NCBI RefSeq assembly: GCF_016859285.1
Contig: NC_053400.1
Location: 25,028,001 to 25,092,000, forward strand
Origin: Xiphias gladius
Taxonomy: Eukaryota; Chordata; Actinopteri; Istiophoriformes; Xiphiidae
Reading direction: 5' to 3'
DNA: 64,000 nucleotides
Shown here in pieces: positions 44,255 to 56,803 of the stretch. A model generated the notes under the pieces. That model searched no databases. It had not been told where the DNA came from and saw only the letters and a program-made list of their open reading frames with translations. Each line of letters opens with the position of its first letter. The stretch's first letter is position 1. A program made the translations under genes and the position numbers.

Positions 44255-47200
44255 ATGTCAGAGAAAGGAGAGGTGGATTTAACTGGTGCCAAGCAGAACA
44301 CAGGTGTGTGGCTTGTAAAGGTGCGTATGTTCCCCTTTTAATAACGCTAGTTACTTTGGATATAGGGCAATCACCAGTTTCAACGCAGCTAAGGCTAACA
44401 CTTGTGTAGCTTGGCATCTCCCGCTATGAACGAATGAAACCGTGCGTTGTAGCTAACGGTGGCTAATTTAGCTAGCCAAGTTAAACTGGGCACAACTACT
44501 CGTTTTTAAATTATTTTTTGTTGCTCAACGCATCATATTACTATTGATTTAACTAGAGTCCAGAATTTGGCAGCAGCTGAGGTCTGGACAACGATGCACC
44601 TTCGTTGGAAAAGTTGTGGCAACTGTAGAGAACTGATAACACAGCGAAACATAAGCAACCTGTTTTCATAATGGTGGTAAACTTAGTTCCTAAATTTATG
44701 TTAACACCACAGCAAATTGTTTTGCAATAGAAAACCGAGCAACTTATTTCAAAATGAAATAAAATGCTATAAAAAGACAGAAATGTAAGAATTAATAGAT
44801 AACCTGATGGGTAACATTATTGCTGTTCAAGCTGTAACTGTTTATTGAAACATTTGATTTGATTTCAGTTTTTGAACGACCACAGCTCAATAAGAACTGG
44901 TGTGTGAGGGTCTAAAGCAGTAAATAATGGTACTTAAATGGAAAAACAAAGACTCTACTGACAAACTGTATTAAACCTGCCTGCTGGATGATTCTTTTGT
45001 GAAAAATCTGTACATGATGAAAGGGACAATATATTGGACAATTGTGTTTTTCAGTTTAGAGAAATACTGTCAGTCATGTGATTCAGCTCAGATTAATGTT
45101 AAAGATTTTAGTCCAGGCATAGTTGTACTTTATGTCCTTTGTGAAAACTGTGGAAAAAGCTCTCATAGAATATGCCCATGTTTCTACATGCAGGTGCCCA
45201 AATACCTTGCTCAGCAATGGGCCAAAGCAACTGGCAGAGGCGAGGTTGGGAAACTCCGAATCTGCAAGTATGTAAAAATAATAAATAGCATCAGTAAAAC
45301 AGAAGAAATCAGTGTGCCAAATTTAAATTATTTATGTGTGTGTCTGTGTTTAAGGCAAGGGATGTAGTCAGTACACAACATGTGGAAAGGAAAGAGAGAG
45401 AATGTAAAGTTAGTATGTCCTTATGTAGGGTAAACTTACTTTGTTTTTATAGTATTACGAATACATTTAAGATTAAATTGAATGCCCTGTTGTTGTTTCC
45501 AATCAATTTATTCTAATTTTTCACATTATTTTTATCGCCAAGGAAAGGAAACCAAGGAAAAGCAGAGGTAAGTGACGACACTAGTAGAAGTACAATTCAT
45601 TGGGATGTTATGACTTTTCTCTCCCTTTGCTCATGATTTTCCATTCATGGTAAAGCTTAGCGATGGACAGCTTTAGTAAGAGCCAAAATAGCGTCTGATT
45701 ATGATGAGTTCGTTAAATGGGTTAGATTATATTTTGCCTTTGTATGCAAGAGAAGCTCACATAATTTATAATAGCCATCATTATGATGTAGTACACATGT
45801 AATACAGGTAGTTATCCACTGTAATCAGTAATTGGGGAAACATGAATTCATGTATAAAGGCTAAATACTGTCTCTGGAAAAATAACTGTTAACACAACCT
45901 TTTTCTTTCAGTTCATGGAGTCAGTTTTGTATACATGTAGCAGTTCATTTTAATTGTGTATACTTAAAAGGAGAAATTGTGCTTATTTTAAACTTTTTTT
46001 CAAGATATTTTGAAGATCTTGGAGATCATTCTTAAAGAAATGATCTATGATACGTAGCAAAACTTGATTTAGTGAACTCTTAAGAGTATCTTGCCTTTTG
46101 TTTTTGGCATATTTGATTAAATACTACAACTTTTTTTTAATTATGTTGTAAGTCAAAGCCAGCCATGTGTGTTTCTACATACTGCATTTTTTTAATAACG
46201 GTTTGCAGTCAACTATCCGATTCTTAAATGAGAATAGCTTTGAAGAGCCCCATTTTCTTAAGTAAATATAATCTTGATTGAAGATTTTAAGTATTGTACA
46301 AATATTTAAAACTTTCAAGAATAGCATAAGTGACTATATGTGTGCATGCCCTGGTATACTGCAGTACTGGACACAGGATAATCGTAGTAAGATCAAAAGT
46401 GACAAAAGGGGCTGAAAAGATTAAATATGAATGATACTGCTTCTCTACAGGTGAGTTTCACTTTGAATGAAGAGCTGACTGTGATTGAGGGTAAAGAAGA
46501 CAAGACAGTGTCTGTGCCTCGTGAGCACCCGTTCACCATGCAGTCAGTGGGAGGTCAGATGTTGGCAGTCTTCACCGAGACTCCATCAGGTGAGTTTCTG
46601 TTTTCATCTTTGAGCCCAGCAAGAGGATGCCAAGTGTCTGCTTTACCACTTTTCTGTGATATGAATGATCTGTTTGTACTAGAGCCCAGAGGTAAGTTCT
46701 GCGTGGTCACGTGTGGCAAAGGTGCCCGCCCCGCTACTCTGTGTTCAGCTTTCTGTCTTCATGCAGAGGCCTTCCCTTGCCTGCCCTGCTTGTCTTGGTG
46801 TTCTGTGAACTCTCGGCACATTTTTCCTAGAGTGTGAAGTTGTCCACAGTCCTAACGGAGTACAAATAAGAAATGTACTGAACATAATGGACAAGTGAAC
46901 ACTCAATGGAAAATTAAAGAGAGCTGGTCTGTTTGAAATTTGTCTTCATCCAGTCTGATCTGTGTTTCTGTCTCTGTGTGCAAGGGAATTTTAGTTTCAG
47001 TGTTTGATCACCTGTAAGTCATTTGTTGTGGTTTGACCTTTTCAATCTGCTGCCAATCACCTCAGCAGACTTGGTATATGTTCAGGCACAATGGCTCCAT
47101 TTGGAATTAATTTAACAAAGAGTAGATCAATATCAACACAAATCATTTCTGAATTTGTAGTTGACTTAATTTGTGCATGGGTTTCTTTGGTTTGGTTTGA

Positions 47201-50200
47201 ATTTCACCAGCCTTGACTGCCCCCTGAATGTAATGAAGGCGTTTTTGCTATGGGTGCTGGTGAGCTTGTGCTACTGTGCTTACTTTGGGAGCACAAAGTA
47301 AGTGTGTGTGTCTGTGTGTGTCTGTGTGTGTGTGTGTGTGTGTGTGTATGTTTTTTAGGGCTGCACAGTTGAAATTGTATTTTGACATTTCCTAAATACG
47401 ACTTGATATGAAATTTCTTTTTCAATGACGACCTGCCCAGTAAGGCAGCTGCTAAAAAAAAAAAAAAAAAGGAGAAAGAGGTAATTACTGCTGCATTTCC
47501 CAAATTGCAGTTAAGTGTTTACTACATAACTTGAAATTGGAGAAATGCTTTGGTGGTTTTTTTTGTTTTGTTTTTTTTTTTTGGAAAATGTATCATATTT
47601 CAAATAATAAGTTTGGCATTTGTGCAGCCCTGTTATGGATGTGTATTTGTTGTGGGACAGGGTACCTGTGCTCGCTTGTTGTAAGGGCATGCTTGCTTTG
47701 CTCATGCGCACATGTGTGCACTCATCAGAGATTACACTGAGAAACTCTGTTTGATTGAACATTTTCGTGTGCGACTAAACCATAGGTGTGGTTCTTACTG
47801 TTGGATCCCCTCCTTGCTCCGTCTTCCATCCCCTGTATTTTCATGTTTACCATCCCTCCCTCCCTTCCTGTAGGCCAGTCAGAAGAAAGATCTGATGGCA
47901 GCAGCTCAGGTTCGGGGGCGGGGGCAGGTCCAGGTGAGTCCTCTGTGTTGCCAGCGATTGAGAAAGTTGCATCACTGGGAGTCAGACACACTGAGTGTCT
48001 ATTATTTTTTTAATTAATGTCGTTGTAGTATCACATTAGTAACCCATATACATGCTTTGGAAGAGGCATGTGTTGGTACGAAAACTCTAGACCCATTGAC
48101 TTCGTTTAGCGCCCATTATTGCCATGTGTCTTTTTCCCTTTATTAGCATAATTGTACAATTCATATAAAGCTTCCGTACTTAGTTTGCACAATCTTAACT
48201 GGAGGATGGAAATGTGGTCAGACTGGGTTGAGACTGCGCTTGAGCATAGTGCTGCCTGCTTGGGGTAATGGCTATGCCAGTCCGGTTATGACATTATGTT
48301 CGACCGTTCTAAATGTTAGTTTAGATCTACTCTGTGCACCAGCAAGCTTCCTTCAAAACTATATGTAAATAAACTAAAACTCTGATGTGATAAAGCGGCG
48401 CTTTCAGTGATGTGTGGTAAAGAATTGGATTTAGATTTTTTTTCTTCCTCTTTCTCTTTTACCTGCTCAGTGTATTTAAATTACTCATTAACATGATTTT
48501 CTTTTCAACTGGTGAAACTAATAAAGCCGTTGTATATGAGGAAAAACTGTCTTGCTCTTCGGCTACCACGGCTACCTGACTCTTGCTTACCTTTACCCTT
48601 GGAAGGCCAAAGCTATAATGGACCTCTGGATAGTTTATTTGCATACTCATCACATATGCAAATGCACCGTAGCATATAAACGGCTTCACATGGTGCATGT
48701 AAAGAAGCAGTATGAAAGAAACTGTAGAAATCAGTTCCAAAATATTGTTTAGTTATGACCTCCATTCTGAGCCAGTAGCCAGCCAATGCAGCTGGTTTGG
48801 AAAAAGTGGGAAGTTATGTGTTTTTTTTGGGTAGAAGAAAGAGAAAGACATTGACTGAATTGAAATTAACTGTGGAAATAATAACAGTAATGCCATTGAA
48901 TACAAAATAAACTTTCAACATTTGACTTGGTCTTACTGTGATCAGACTATGAGTAGTTTCAGAGACTGACCCTTGATTGCTCTGACACATTTTTTTCAAC
49001 TTTAGGAGAGCGCCTGGACTGAACTAGATTCATAAACTTTCAAACCCTTGTTTCTGGGGTGTATTTTTTTTTTTTTCTCTAAACACATTGCCCTGTTGTT
49101 CACTAATAGTGTCTGCATTCCTCCCTTCTCTCTTACACATATGCAGCCACTCACCCTTCCTTACTTATGAAGCAAATATGCACTTAAAATGTATTGGGAC
49201 TTGAGGCTTTTATTGAGGTTTTAAATAACTGCTCTTTTTCAGAAAAAATTGCCTTAGAGGGAGTGGTTGTGCAGAGAGCAGAGTGCAGACCTGCTGTTAG
49301 CGAAAGCTATATGAGGCTGAAGAGGTGAGTGTTTTTCAAAATGGTGTGCAAACACAAGGTAGTATGTTAAGAACCTGAACCTGCATTCCATTTGCAATGT
49401 TAACTGCATGAATGTAGATTATGTATTATGCTAAGTCCCTACTGTTGGGTATGTACAGTAGTATGCAAAGGTCTTAGGAACTGTGCCCCGTCAGTGACAT
49501 AAGTCCCATAAATGGACAGGTCTGCCATGTTTTTAGTTTTGTTTTTACCTCATAGTCCAACATTTGTGTAACACATGAGTATCCAGAGAAACAAACAATA
49601 TTGTACAAAACCTGTATGAAAATTTCACGAGCTGTTTTGAACTGTATGTGGACATTTTAATGTCATTCTTTCATCTCTGTTGCATGTTAAATCTTAATTA
49701 CATCTACAAATATAGGTGTGTATAGTGTAACCCCTTTTTATAACTTGAGTAATTCAAGATTTAATGGCTGAATCTTTTTTAAATTCTAATTTTAAAGATG
49801 CTGTACTCCACCTAATCAAGTAACAGTATTAGTTGCAGCGCTATTGTCTTACATTGAATTACAGCACACAGGTGTTCCTATTTTTTAGGTCACTCAGTGT
49901 GTACAGTATGTCATGTATTGTACTTGCCAAGTAAAAGCGAATCTCATCGTCTGACAGGTTACAAATAGAGGAGTCCTCCAAGCCAGCCAGGCTGTCACAA
50001 CAGTTGGACAAAGCAGTCACCAGCAACTACAAACCTGTGGCCAACCATGCTTACAATGTAAGAAGAAAAAAAAATTATACAGGATTATCTTGTTTTATTA
50101 ATTTACTCAGTTATTTTTGTCATGTTTCATACAAAGTGTAGCCTGCAAAAACAACACATGGTTATCGATGCACCTTGCCAACTATTCAGTATTCATAAAT

Positions 50201-51087
50201 TTAAAAGCCTGTGGAAATATTGGTGGTTGTTAAGCAATCACTACAAAGCATGTATATTTTATATTACCACCAAGCACATTGTTTTTTGATGACCTGTCTC
50301 AAGCAGACTTCTAGTCGTTTAACATTTATGTTCATACAATATGGAAATGAGTGGAAAATTAAAGGGAGGAAAGCCTATTGCATTTTTTAGAAAATGATTG
50401 GCAGTAATTGAATGTGATTTCTTAATCAGAGTCATGTCATGCAAAGCCACCGGCCACTGGTGTAGACCTTATGTGTGATACCTGACCACTGTCTGTTTAC
50501 TTTTTGCTGCAGCTTGAGTATGAGCGGAAAAAGAAGGAGGAGGGCAAGAGAGCAAGAGCTGACAAACAGCAGGTGTTGGACATGCTGTTTTCCGCTTTTG
50601 AGAAGCACCAGTACTACAACATCAAAGACCTGGTCGATATCACCAAACAGCCTGTGGTAAGACTAGAGGGCAGCATGGGGCCTGTGGCTATAACTGAGAC
50701 TGATTTAAAACAATACTCTGTCCTGAAAATTATATTTACAATGATGAATTTGAGATTTAGTCAAGGGCAGAAAATTTAAATAATACTTCTTGTTACATCT
50801 TGAATCTGAAGTCTTAAAGATGTGATTTTCCTTTGGGTGCAGCTCTTTTTCTTGTGAGAATTGTCGGTTATATGCAGTACATGCACTTATTATACCTTTG
50901 GTTCACATGGAACGAGAGAATCATATTAATCTTTTCTCATACTTGTTTTTTTTACTTCCCCCAGAGTTACTTGAAGGAAATCTTACGAGATATTGGCATT
51001 TACAATGTCAAGGGAACACACAAGAATACCTGGGAGCTCAAGCCAGAGTACAGACATTACCAAGGCGAGGAAAAGACTGACGAATAG
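44255..51087 (+). CDS. gtf2f2: TFIIF beta subunit RAP30 (9 exons, 270 aa; 250 aa without cassette exon)
   Basis: RAP30 pairs with RAP74 to form TFIIF, which escorts RNA polymerase II to promoters and aids initiation and elongation. Exons: 44255-44320, 45194-45267, 45543-45567 (25-nt microexon), 46451-46589, 47874-47933 (60 nt), 49243-49324, 49958-50057, 50513-50656, 50965-51087; all phases agree. N-terminal dimerisation domain: MSEKGEVDLTGAKQNTGVWL, WAKATGRGEVGKLRI and VSFTLNEEL, then PREHPFTMQSVGGQ. Linker: GVVVQRAECRPAVSESYMRL. C-terminal winged helix: VLDMLFSAFEKHQYYNIKDL and QPVSYLKEILRDIG, ending near YRHYQGEEKTDE. Human RAP30 is about 249 aa, so the 250-aa form without the 60-nt exon is the standard size. 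The start codon follows the family N-terminus. Confidence 0.97.
45543..45567 (+). other. gtf2f2: 25-nt microexon of gtf2f2
   Basis: AG-GT flanks are present (GCCAAG before, GTAAGT after). Phase demands 1+24 nt, giving K-K-G-N-Q-G-K-A-E across the junction, against K-T-Q-G-R-T-E in human as I recall it. The other AG acceptors nearby break the frame. Confidence 0.75.
47297..47350. repeat. (TG)n microsatellite
   Basis: An imperfect TG array in gtf2f2 intron 4. Confidence 0.9.
47357..47631. mobile_element. Small inverted-repeat DNA element
   Basis: It begins AGGGCTGCACA at 47357-47367 and ends with the exact inverse TGTGCAGCCCT at 47621-47631. It is about 275 bp with no coding frame. The terminal text resembles hAT-type ends known in fish. 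No perfect 8-bp duplication is visible. It lies in gtf2f2 intron 4. Confidence 0.6.
47874..47933 (+). other. gtf2f2: In-frame 60-nt cassette exon of gtf2f2
   Basis: It has a CCTGTAG acceptor preceded by a pyrimidine tract and a CCAG/GTGAGTCC donor. Both junctions are phase 1, so it can be used or skipped without breaking the frame. It encodes about GQSEERSDGSSSGSGAGAGP, low-complexity and unlike any segment of the mammalian protein I recall. The insertion falls in the loop after the N-terminal domain (between TETPS and KIALEGV). Confidence 0.7.
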
Positions 51088-51825
51088 TTTGAGCCTCCCA
51101 AAGTCGATGCACCACCTCTTCATTTGATGTGGGTCCCTCCCAGACCAGGCCTTGGAGCTCACTTCCGATGTCCTTACATCAGGTTTCAGAACACGGCGGA
51201 TGAGGAGGTCAAGCAAAGGTTGAGTTTTACAAGGAGAGGTGGTTGTATCTTCTTGTTATTTTGTAGGAGACAAGAAAAAGGGGCAATGGGAAACAACTTG
51301 AGGATTATGCTCAAGTGTGCACCGTCTCTTCCTGATGAGGTTTCACGTGGTCAAAGCTCCAGCAAACCCTCAAGGTGAAAGCCCCTGGTATTTGATTTAG
51401 TTGTTTTGTCTGATGGAGTCATGGGACATAGTATTTTATGAAGCATAAGATGCATTTATGAACTCTGGTTCTTAGCATTGAATTATTTTTTTAATGTTTT
51501 GACAAGTATATCCAGTATGGGGCTTAATGGATAAATCTTAGGAGGAATGACGTGACACAGGTAGTAGACTGATATGTGCTGAGGAGGTAATTTTTCCTGG
51601 ACATTGTATAATTTTATTTTTTTTTTTTTAAATTATTGCAACCTAACAGGTTTCCCCACCATGACTTGGGGGAAGACAAATTCAGTCTCAACTTGCATTG
51701 GCAAAATTTTAAGACCAGCACCATTTCTGTAATCCCACGTATGTGCTTCAATACCCTATGCTCACTGATTATTTTAAAGTGTTTTACATTTTGACTTATG
51801 CAATAAATGTTTCAGTAGAAAAATA
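51088..51825 (+). other. gtf2f2: gtf2f2 3' UTR
   Basis: The sequence after the TAG stop runs to an AATAAA at 51802-51807, giving a likely 3' UTR of about 740 bases. No other gene is supported. Confidence 0.6.
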
Positions 51826-52274
51826 TTTCTATTTTTTTTTTAAATTTGTACTAGAACAGCATCAAGCCTAACATTTTGCCAAGAACAGAAGTATAATACA
51901 GCTCTACAGCGTGCAAAACAAAAACAAAAAACCAATGCAGCGCCAAACAAACATGTGGCAGATTTGTGTTTACTTGACTGATTTCATTTGGCTAAATCCT
52001 CAGTTTGAGCCCATATTGTCTTGTTCTGTTACTCCTTACAGAACATTTGAATGTCTCACCACCATTTTAATCCATCACTAATCTGTGCAGTATTTAAGTC
52101 CGATTCATAAGGATGGTGGCAGCAAACATGAAACATGCAGAGTAGCTGAAAATACATTTTGCTTCAGCATCTGTATAGTTTCCAGAAACTGCTTATTGTA
52201 ACTTTTACATCATGCGGTAATTACAGGGTTCAACATTATGTAACAGGCTTAAATTTAATTCACAAAAGCTTCAG
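51826..52274. other. Intergenic sequence, nothing recognised
   Basis: A short gap between the convergent 3' ends of gtf2f2 and the unidentified minus-strand unit. No coding, RNA or repeat signal was seen. Confidence 0.4.
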
Positions 52275-54052
52275 AGATGAATTGAATCACTTTATTTATA
52301 ATAAAAAAAAAATATCAGTTTGAGACACTGGATGTACAGTATGCAGTTTCACATTGCTTTGATGTATCATGTGCAAGACAATGCTGTTGGTAGATGAAAA
52401 ACTGCCAGTGATCAGATATGGCAAACTAAATATGACTAGCGACATATTTAGACTAGTGAGTTTGTTTGGCATCAGGGAGAAGAGAGAAATGTTCCACTGG
52501 TCCAATCTCCATCAGGTGTTCAGTGTCTTGCTTATTACCTGCAAGAAAATGAGAGGAGATGATATAGCACACAAAAAGTTATGTTAACAGTCATATTGCA
52601 ACAAATAGTTTTGCCTCCAGATCTGAATAAGACACAGCAAGTAAATGGTAAAATGCTTTAGTAAGTTGCCCGCTAAACACACTGAAGAATTTTATTGACA
52701 GTGCAAACGAAACACCCACAGTTAACGTTTTCACTGGACATTTCCAGGAACTGAAATGGTAACTTGATGTACTGATTCTACAGATGTCTGTCTTAATTGC
52801 AAAAGCGGTGTGCTGGAATAAACTCGAAGATTTAGCCTATGAAATAAAAATAATCCACTTTAAAAAAAAAACAACCTTGGACCATGCCCAACAAGCTCAC
52901 ATGTATTCCTCAATTCAATCTGTGCTGCTATAGTATGTAGCAGTCAGAAAGCGCGAGGAAGACTCAGTTTAGCATCTCTATGCAAACCTAGAAGCCAATG
53001 GAGCCTGCTTCAGGTCTATCAGTGGATGCAAATTCTGAGCACACTCCCAACTAAAAGACAACATTACTAGTACTCACCTGCAAAGTATCAATTCTTCCCT
53101 AGACTGCTCAACAGTGTTTGGTATAGCTGATGCAATATTCTCTCTCTGGTTCCATCTCCCCAATCTTTAACCTTGAGGCTGGAAAAGGGATGGAGAAAAA
53201 AAAAAAAAAAAAAGACATTAAATTCAGGCTCTTTACAGAATAGTGTCTAGTGTGTGCACAGTTAAGGGGTTTTTCTGTTTAGAGACGAGAGCTGGTGCAA
53301 TGTGAAGCCACTCACGATTACTGGGAGCTACGAGTGAATATTAGGTTTGTTTTTGATTTATCGTCCCCTCTTCAATCTGAGACACCATGTTGAGGCGGGC
53401 AGAAAGCGCGGGGACATTTAATGTTGCATCTGAAATTATAAAACCCAGGATCTCTCACACCAGAGAGCCCAGGCTGTCAAAGATGCAGCTAGTGACCAGG
53501 CTAAAAAGGCTTGATCGGTAACAGTAAGACCTAAGCATACATCTCCACAAAAGTAGACATATCTCTACGTACATTTTCAAACAGTTGATGAAGATGGTAG
53601 GGGGGTCATCTTTTTTTGAGCTGTTTTCTCAGACCCATTTTCTCAAGTAATTATACTGTCACAACAGTACTGTGGTGTTAAAGTAGCACCGTCATCACTG
53701 GGAAATTCTGCCGAGGCTCAAACACCATCATCATCCTCCATCTGGCTCATGCAGGTGTCCAACAAATGGCATATGAGCCGCTAGGGGAAAAAAGTGCAGG
53801 AAAAGAGGGGTTATTTTCCACATATATAGAACAGACACTTTCTTAAACTCAATCTGTCAACACTGTGCACTTTAAAAACTTAAGTGTCTAGAGTTTTAAC
53901 ACAATTTCTAACAAATCTGCAGGTAAATTACATGAAGAGCACTCAAAGAAATCCTGGGAATAATCGAAAATCTAACTTATCCATAGCTGTAGGACAAACT
54001 GATATTACTTCTGTATCTTTGATCTCTCAATGGAGAAGATGAACCTGCTGTA

Positions 54053-54405
54053 GGGCTGTCCCAACAATTATTATCCATTGATCTGCTGATTATTTTCTCG
54101 ATTAATCATTTTGTCTATTCAATGTCAGAAAATAGTGAAAGGCGCCTGCTACCATTTCCCAAAGCCAAAGATGGTGTATTTGGCTCACTTCATTCAAAAT
54201 TTACCAAACAGAACAAAACGCAAAAGTACTCAATTTAAAAATAAGATATGACAAAGGTTAGCACCAAATCGTCACATCTGAAAAGCTCCAACCAGCTAAT
54301 GTTTAGTTTTTACTTGAAAAGTGATTAAAACTATGAATCATAATTGCTGCCGGTAAAATTTTCCGTTGATAGACTAATCGATTAGTTGTTGCCGGTTCCA
54401 ATATG
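54053..54405. repeat. Teleost TGCAACTA-ended repeat, copy 4
   Basis: Begins GTAGGGCTGTCCCAACAATT and ends CGATTAGTTGTTGCCGG, with inner TGATTATTTTCTCGATTAAT and GTCAGAAAATAGTGAAAGG blocks. It is the best preserved copy in the window and serves as the family's reference. Confidence 0.6.
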
Positions 54406-54557
54406 ATAATTCAACAGTATTATTTATTAAAAAAAAAAAAAAAAAAAAAAAAAGGTCAACACGTGCAAATTAACCTCGCTACATCCAATTGTGCAGGCGA
54501 ACGTAACAAATTATCGTCAAACTGAAAGCAGCCAAACAATTCAGTGATTCAACTAAC

Positions 54558-54640
54558 AGACAGACAGACAGACAGACACACAGACAGACACACACACACA
54601 CAGACACAGACACACACACACACACACACACACACACCTC
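54558..54640. repeat. (CAGA)n/(CA)n compound microsatellite
   Basis: CAGACAGACAGA units pass into a CA array. It is present in the putative intron of the unidentified minus-strand unit. Confidence 0.93.
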
Positions 54641-55100
54641 TGTCCATCCCCGAAACGGAGAGAGTATGACATCTAGTGATGGCCACCAGACTCAAGATAG
54701 CAGTAATGTAAACTGGAGGAGGGCATGTTAGCAACGTAGCATATGCTGTCGCCTGCTACAGTCCGCATCCCTGTGGAAATTATTTTCTCTTCCCGAAAAA
54801 CCACTTTCACGATCCTCCGTTCTGTGGTTACCCATGTTGCCAACTTCACGTCGCGAAAGCCGGTTAAATGAAACGGATACAGACGGTGATACAAAATGGC
54901 CCTCGTCGAGCTACACGTGTCCACGGGTGGAGGTTCAACACTAAAGCTCCAACAGCGGCGTTAACCGTCAACGCTACTTGTTTCTCATAACACTGGCGAC
55001 GTGGTATACTTACACCGGAGCATGTCGGTGGGGATAATGGGACCGCTGAGGTGCTTCGGCATTATAAACCGAAGACGACCTTTCTGTCCGTTCAAGCTAC

Positions 55101-56350
55101 AGGCGCGGGGGCCGTCGGCGAAAGGACCGATGCGACCGGAGCCTCCACATTAAATAGGCTATCAGTCATGGCTCACGTTTGCCCCCTGGAGGACGAAGAG
55201 GAAAACCGTAGTTCACACTGTCGCCCCCTGGTGGAGATGGAGGTGGATTCGTTTTTATCTTGATTTACAGAGTGCGTTGGATTAATGTCCAGGTTCAATC
55301 GGATCAGTTTCCTCATTCTGTCTGTCTGTCTGTCTGTCATATCATTTATAATGCATCAGGCGTTTATGTCATCTTAACTCAGTTTGTTTTTTTCTTTAGA
55401 AACAAAAATACATACATACATACATACATACACACACATATATATGTGTATGTGTATGTATTCTTTTATATCTTATATACAGTATTATATAATGTGCATA
55501 TACTTTATTGTATAGTTGTATTAAATTTATATTATACATACTGTATATAGAATAATACATACTTATTATAAGTATGCATATTCTAAGCTTATTCTATTCT
55601 TGATCTTTTTTTCCAGCAGTTTATTTATTGTTAGAGTATTATAGTGTACGTCACTGCAGTATATTACTATATATTGCATTATATACTATTACATTTATCG
55701 CTGTCCCACCTTTTGCACAAATATTACATTAATACACATTTGCAAACTTTTATGTACTCTGGCCTTGGGTGTTGCACTGTATTTAGTTTTGTAATTTCAA
55801 TCTATTGTATAGTTTTTCTACTTGTTCTTTACTCTGGTTATTGTATCCGCATACAGCTTTATCTAAATGGGATTTATAGCTATTTCATCAGACGTGTTGC
55901 ATCAGTCGTGCTTAAGTTCTTGCTCTGTATCATAAAAAAAAAAAAAAAAATAAAATTCTACTTTTCTCCACTCCTACCTTGTCGCTTTTCACTTCACCTG
56001 CTGACTGCTGCAGAGAATCTGGTGTTTGCACCAATTATGGCAATGTTATAAAGCTTTATATCAATACCCATAATTCCATTCTAAACGCCATATGAGGATG
56101 AAATATTGACCTTTAATTGGTTTACTAATAAAATTAAACTATGTATGACTTTATAAAACGTCAATATATTATCAACGATGATATAGGGATTTACAGACAT
56201 ATTACCTAAAACACCCACTGTATCACATTTGATAGATAGGCCTACAGTGACATGATATGACACTACGATAAAAATGAAATACGCAACTTTTGGTTAATTA
56301 TTAATAAGTACTAATACAGGATGGGCATGCATCAGACGTGGAACACAAGA
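55101..56350. other. Intergenic, AT-rich with simple repeats
   Basis: A CATA/TATG-type array lies at 55408-55460 and the region to about 55700 is dominated by TATA/ATTAT words. No gene family is recognised in the open frames, which follow the simple sequence. Confidence 0.5.
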
Positions 56351-56529
56351 CAGACGCGCATGTGCGCCACCCGCGCAACCGCTTCTTCTTCCCTCACTCC
56401 TGTGAGTTGACTGGGGAGGCGCAGCACCTTCTTAATTGGACTCCGCGAGTCTCAATGGTCGACGACCGGCGTGCTGTGGATTTTATGTGACGGGATGCAA
56501 GCGTCAAAGAAGACCTGACCTCCGAACAG
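56351..56529 (+). promoter_or_regulatory. tanc1: Probable promoter and non-coding first exon of tanc1
   Basis: A CpG-containing stretch (GCGCATGTGCGCCACCCGCG at about 56358) precedes an exon-like segment that ends CGAACAG at 56529 followed by GTAAGT. It has no long frame and would splice to the acceptor CCACAG at 56768-56773. The transcription start is not resolved. Confidence 0.5.
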
Positions 56530-56803
56530 GTAAGTTCAGGCTTCATTTTAGGATGACGTGATTTTCTTTTTACGCGCAAACACCCATATGTGTAGGCTAC
56601 TAATAATGAATTGAAGTGATTACCGACAGATATGAACTTGTCATGGTGGCCTCAGAAAACACCAATTAAAATCTGCTTCTTCCGCAGTTCAGTTAAGGAC
56701 TAACAGTTGGGGTGATGTGGCCTGAAATAACGTGTTCCTGATTCAAATGAACATTTTGCTTAGTCTTCCACAGGCGCTAGACAAGTGAAGCAACAGCCCA
56801 GCT

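Larger units (their letters stand above)
52275..55100 (-). ncRNA. Unidentified spliced minus-strand transcript (coding status unclear)
   Basis: Signals for a minus-strand transcript: a CpG-richer start region near 55000-55130; an exon with ATG at 55062 (MPKHLSGPIIPTDMLR) and donor GTAAGT after 55014; an acceptor CCCCTAG before 53780; an exon 53078-53178 with CCAG before and GTGAGTAC after; a last acceptor CTTGCAG before 52538; and AATAAA at 52296-52291. No chain of exons gives a long frame. The 53780 exon can be read as ICHLLDTCMSQMEDDDGV then stop, and 53178 as LKVKDWGDGTRERILHQLYQ and nine more residues then stop. I recognise neither. It could be a lncRNA, a gene whose internal exons I missed, or chance signals. 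Confidence 0.35.

Noticed and set aside
53395-53545. Possible H/ACA snoRNA in the unidentified minus-strand unit
   Set aside because: A hairpin and an ANANNA-like word are present, but there is no convincing two-hairpin layout or ACA tail at the right spacing.
55644-56051. 135-codon hydrophobic plus-strand frame
   Set aside because: The composition follows an AT-rich simple-sequence region; no promoter, splice sites or family match.
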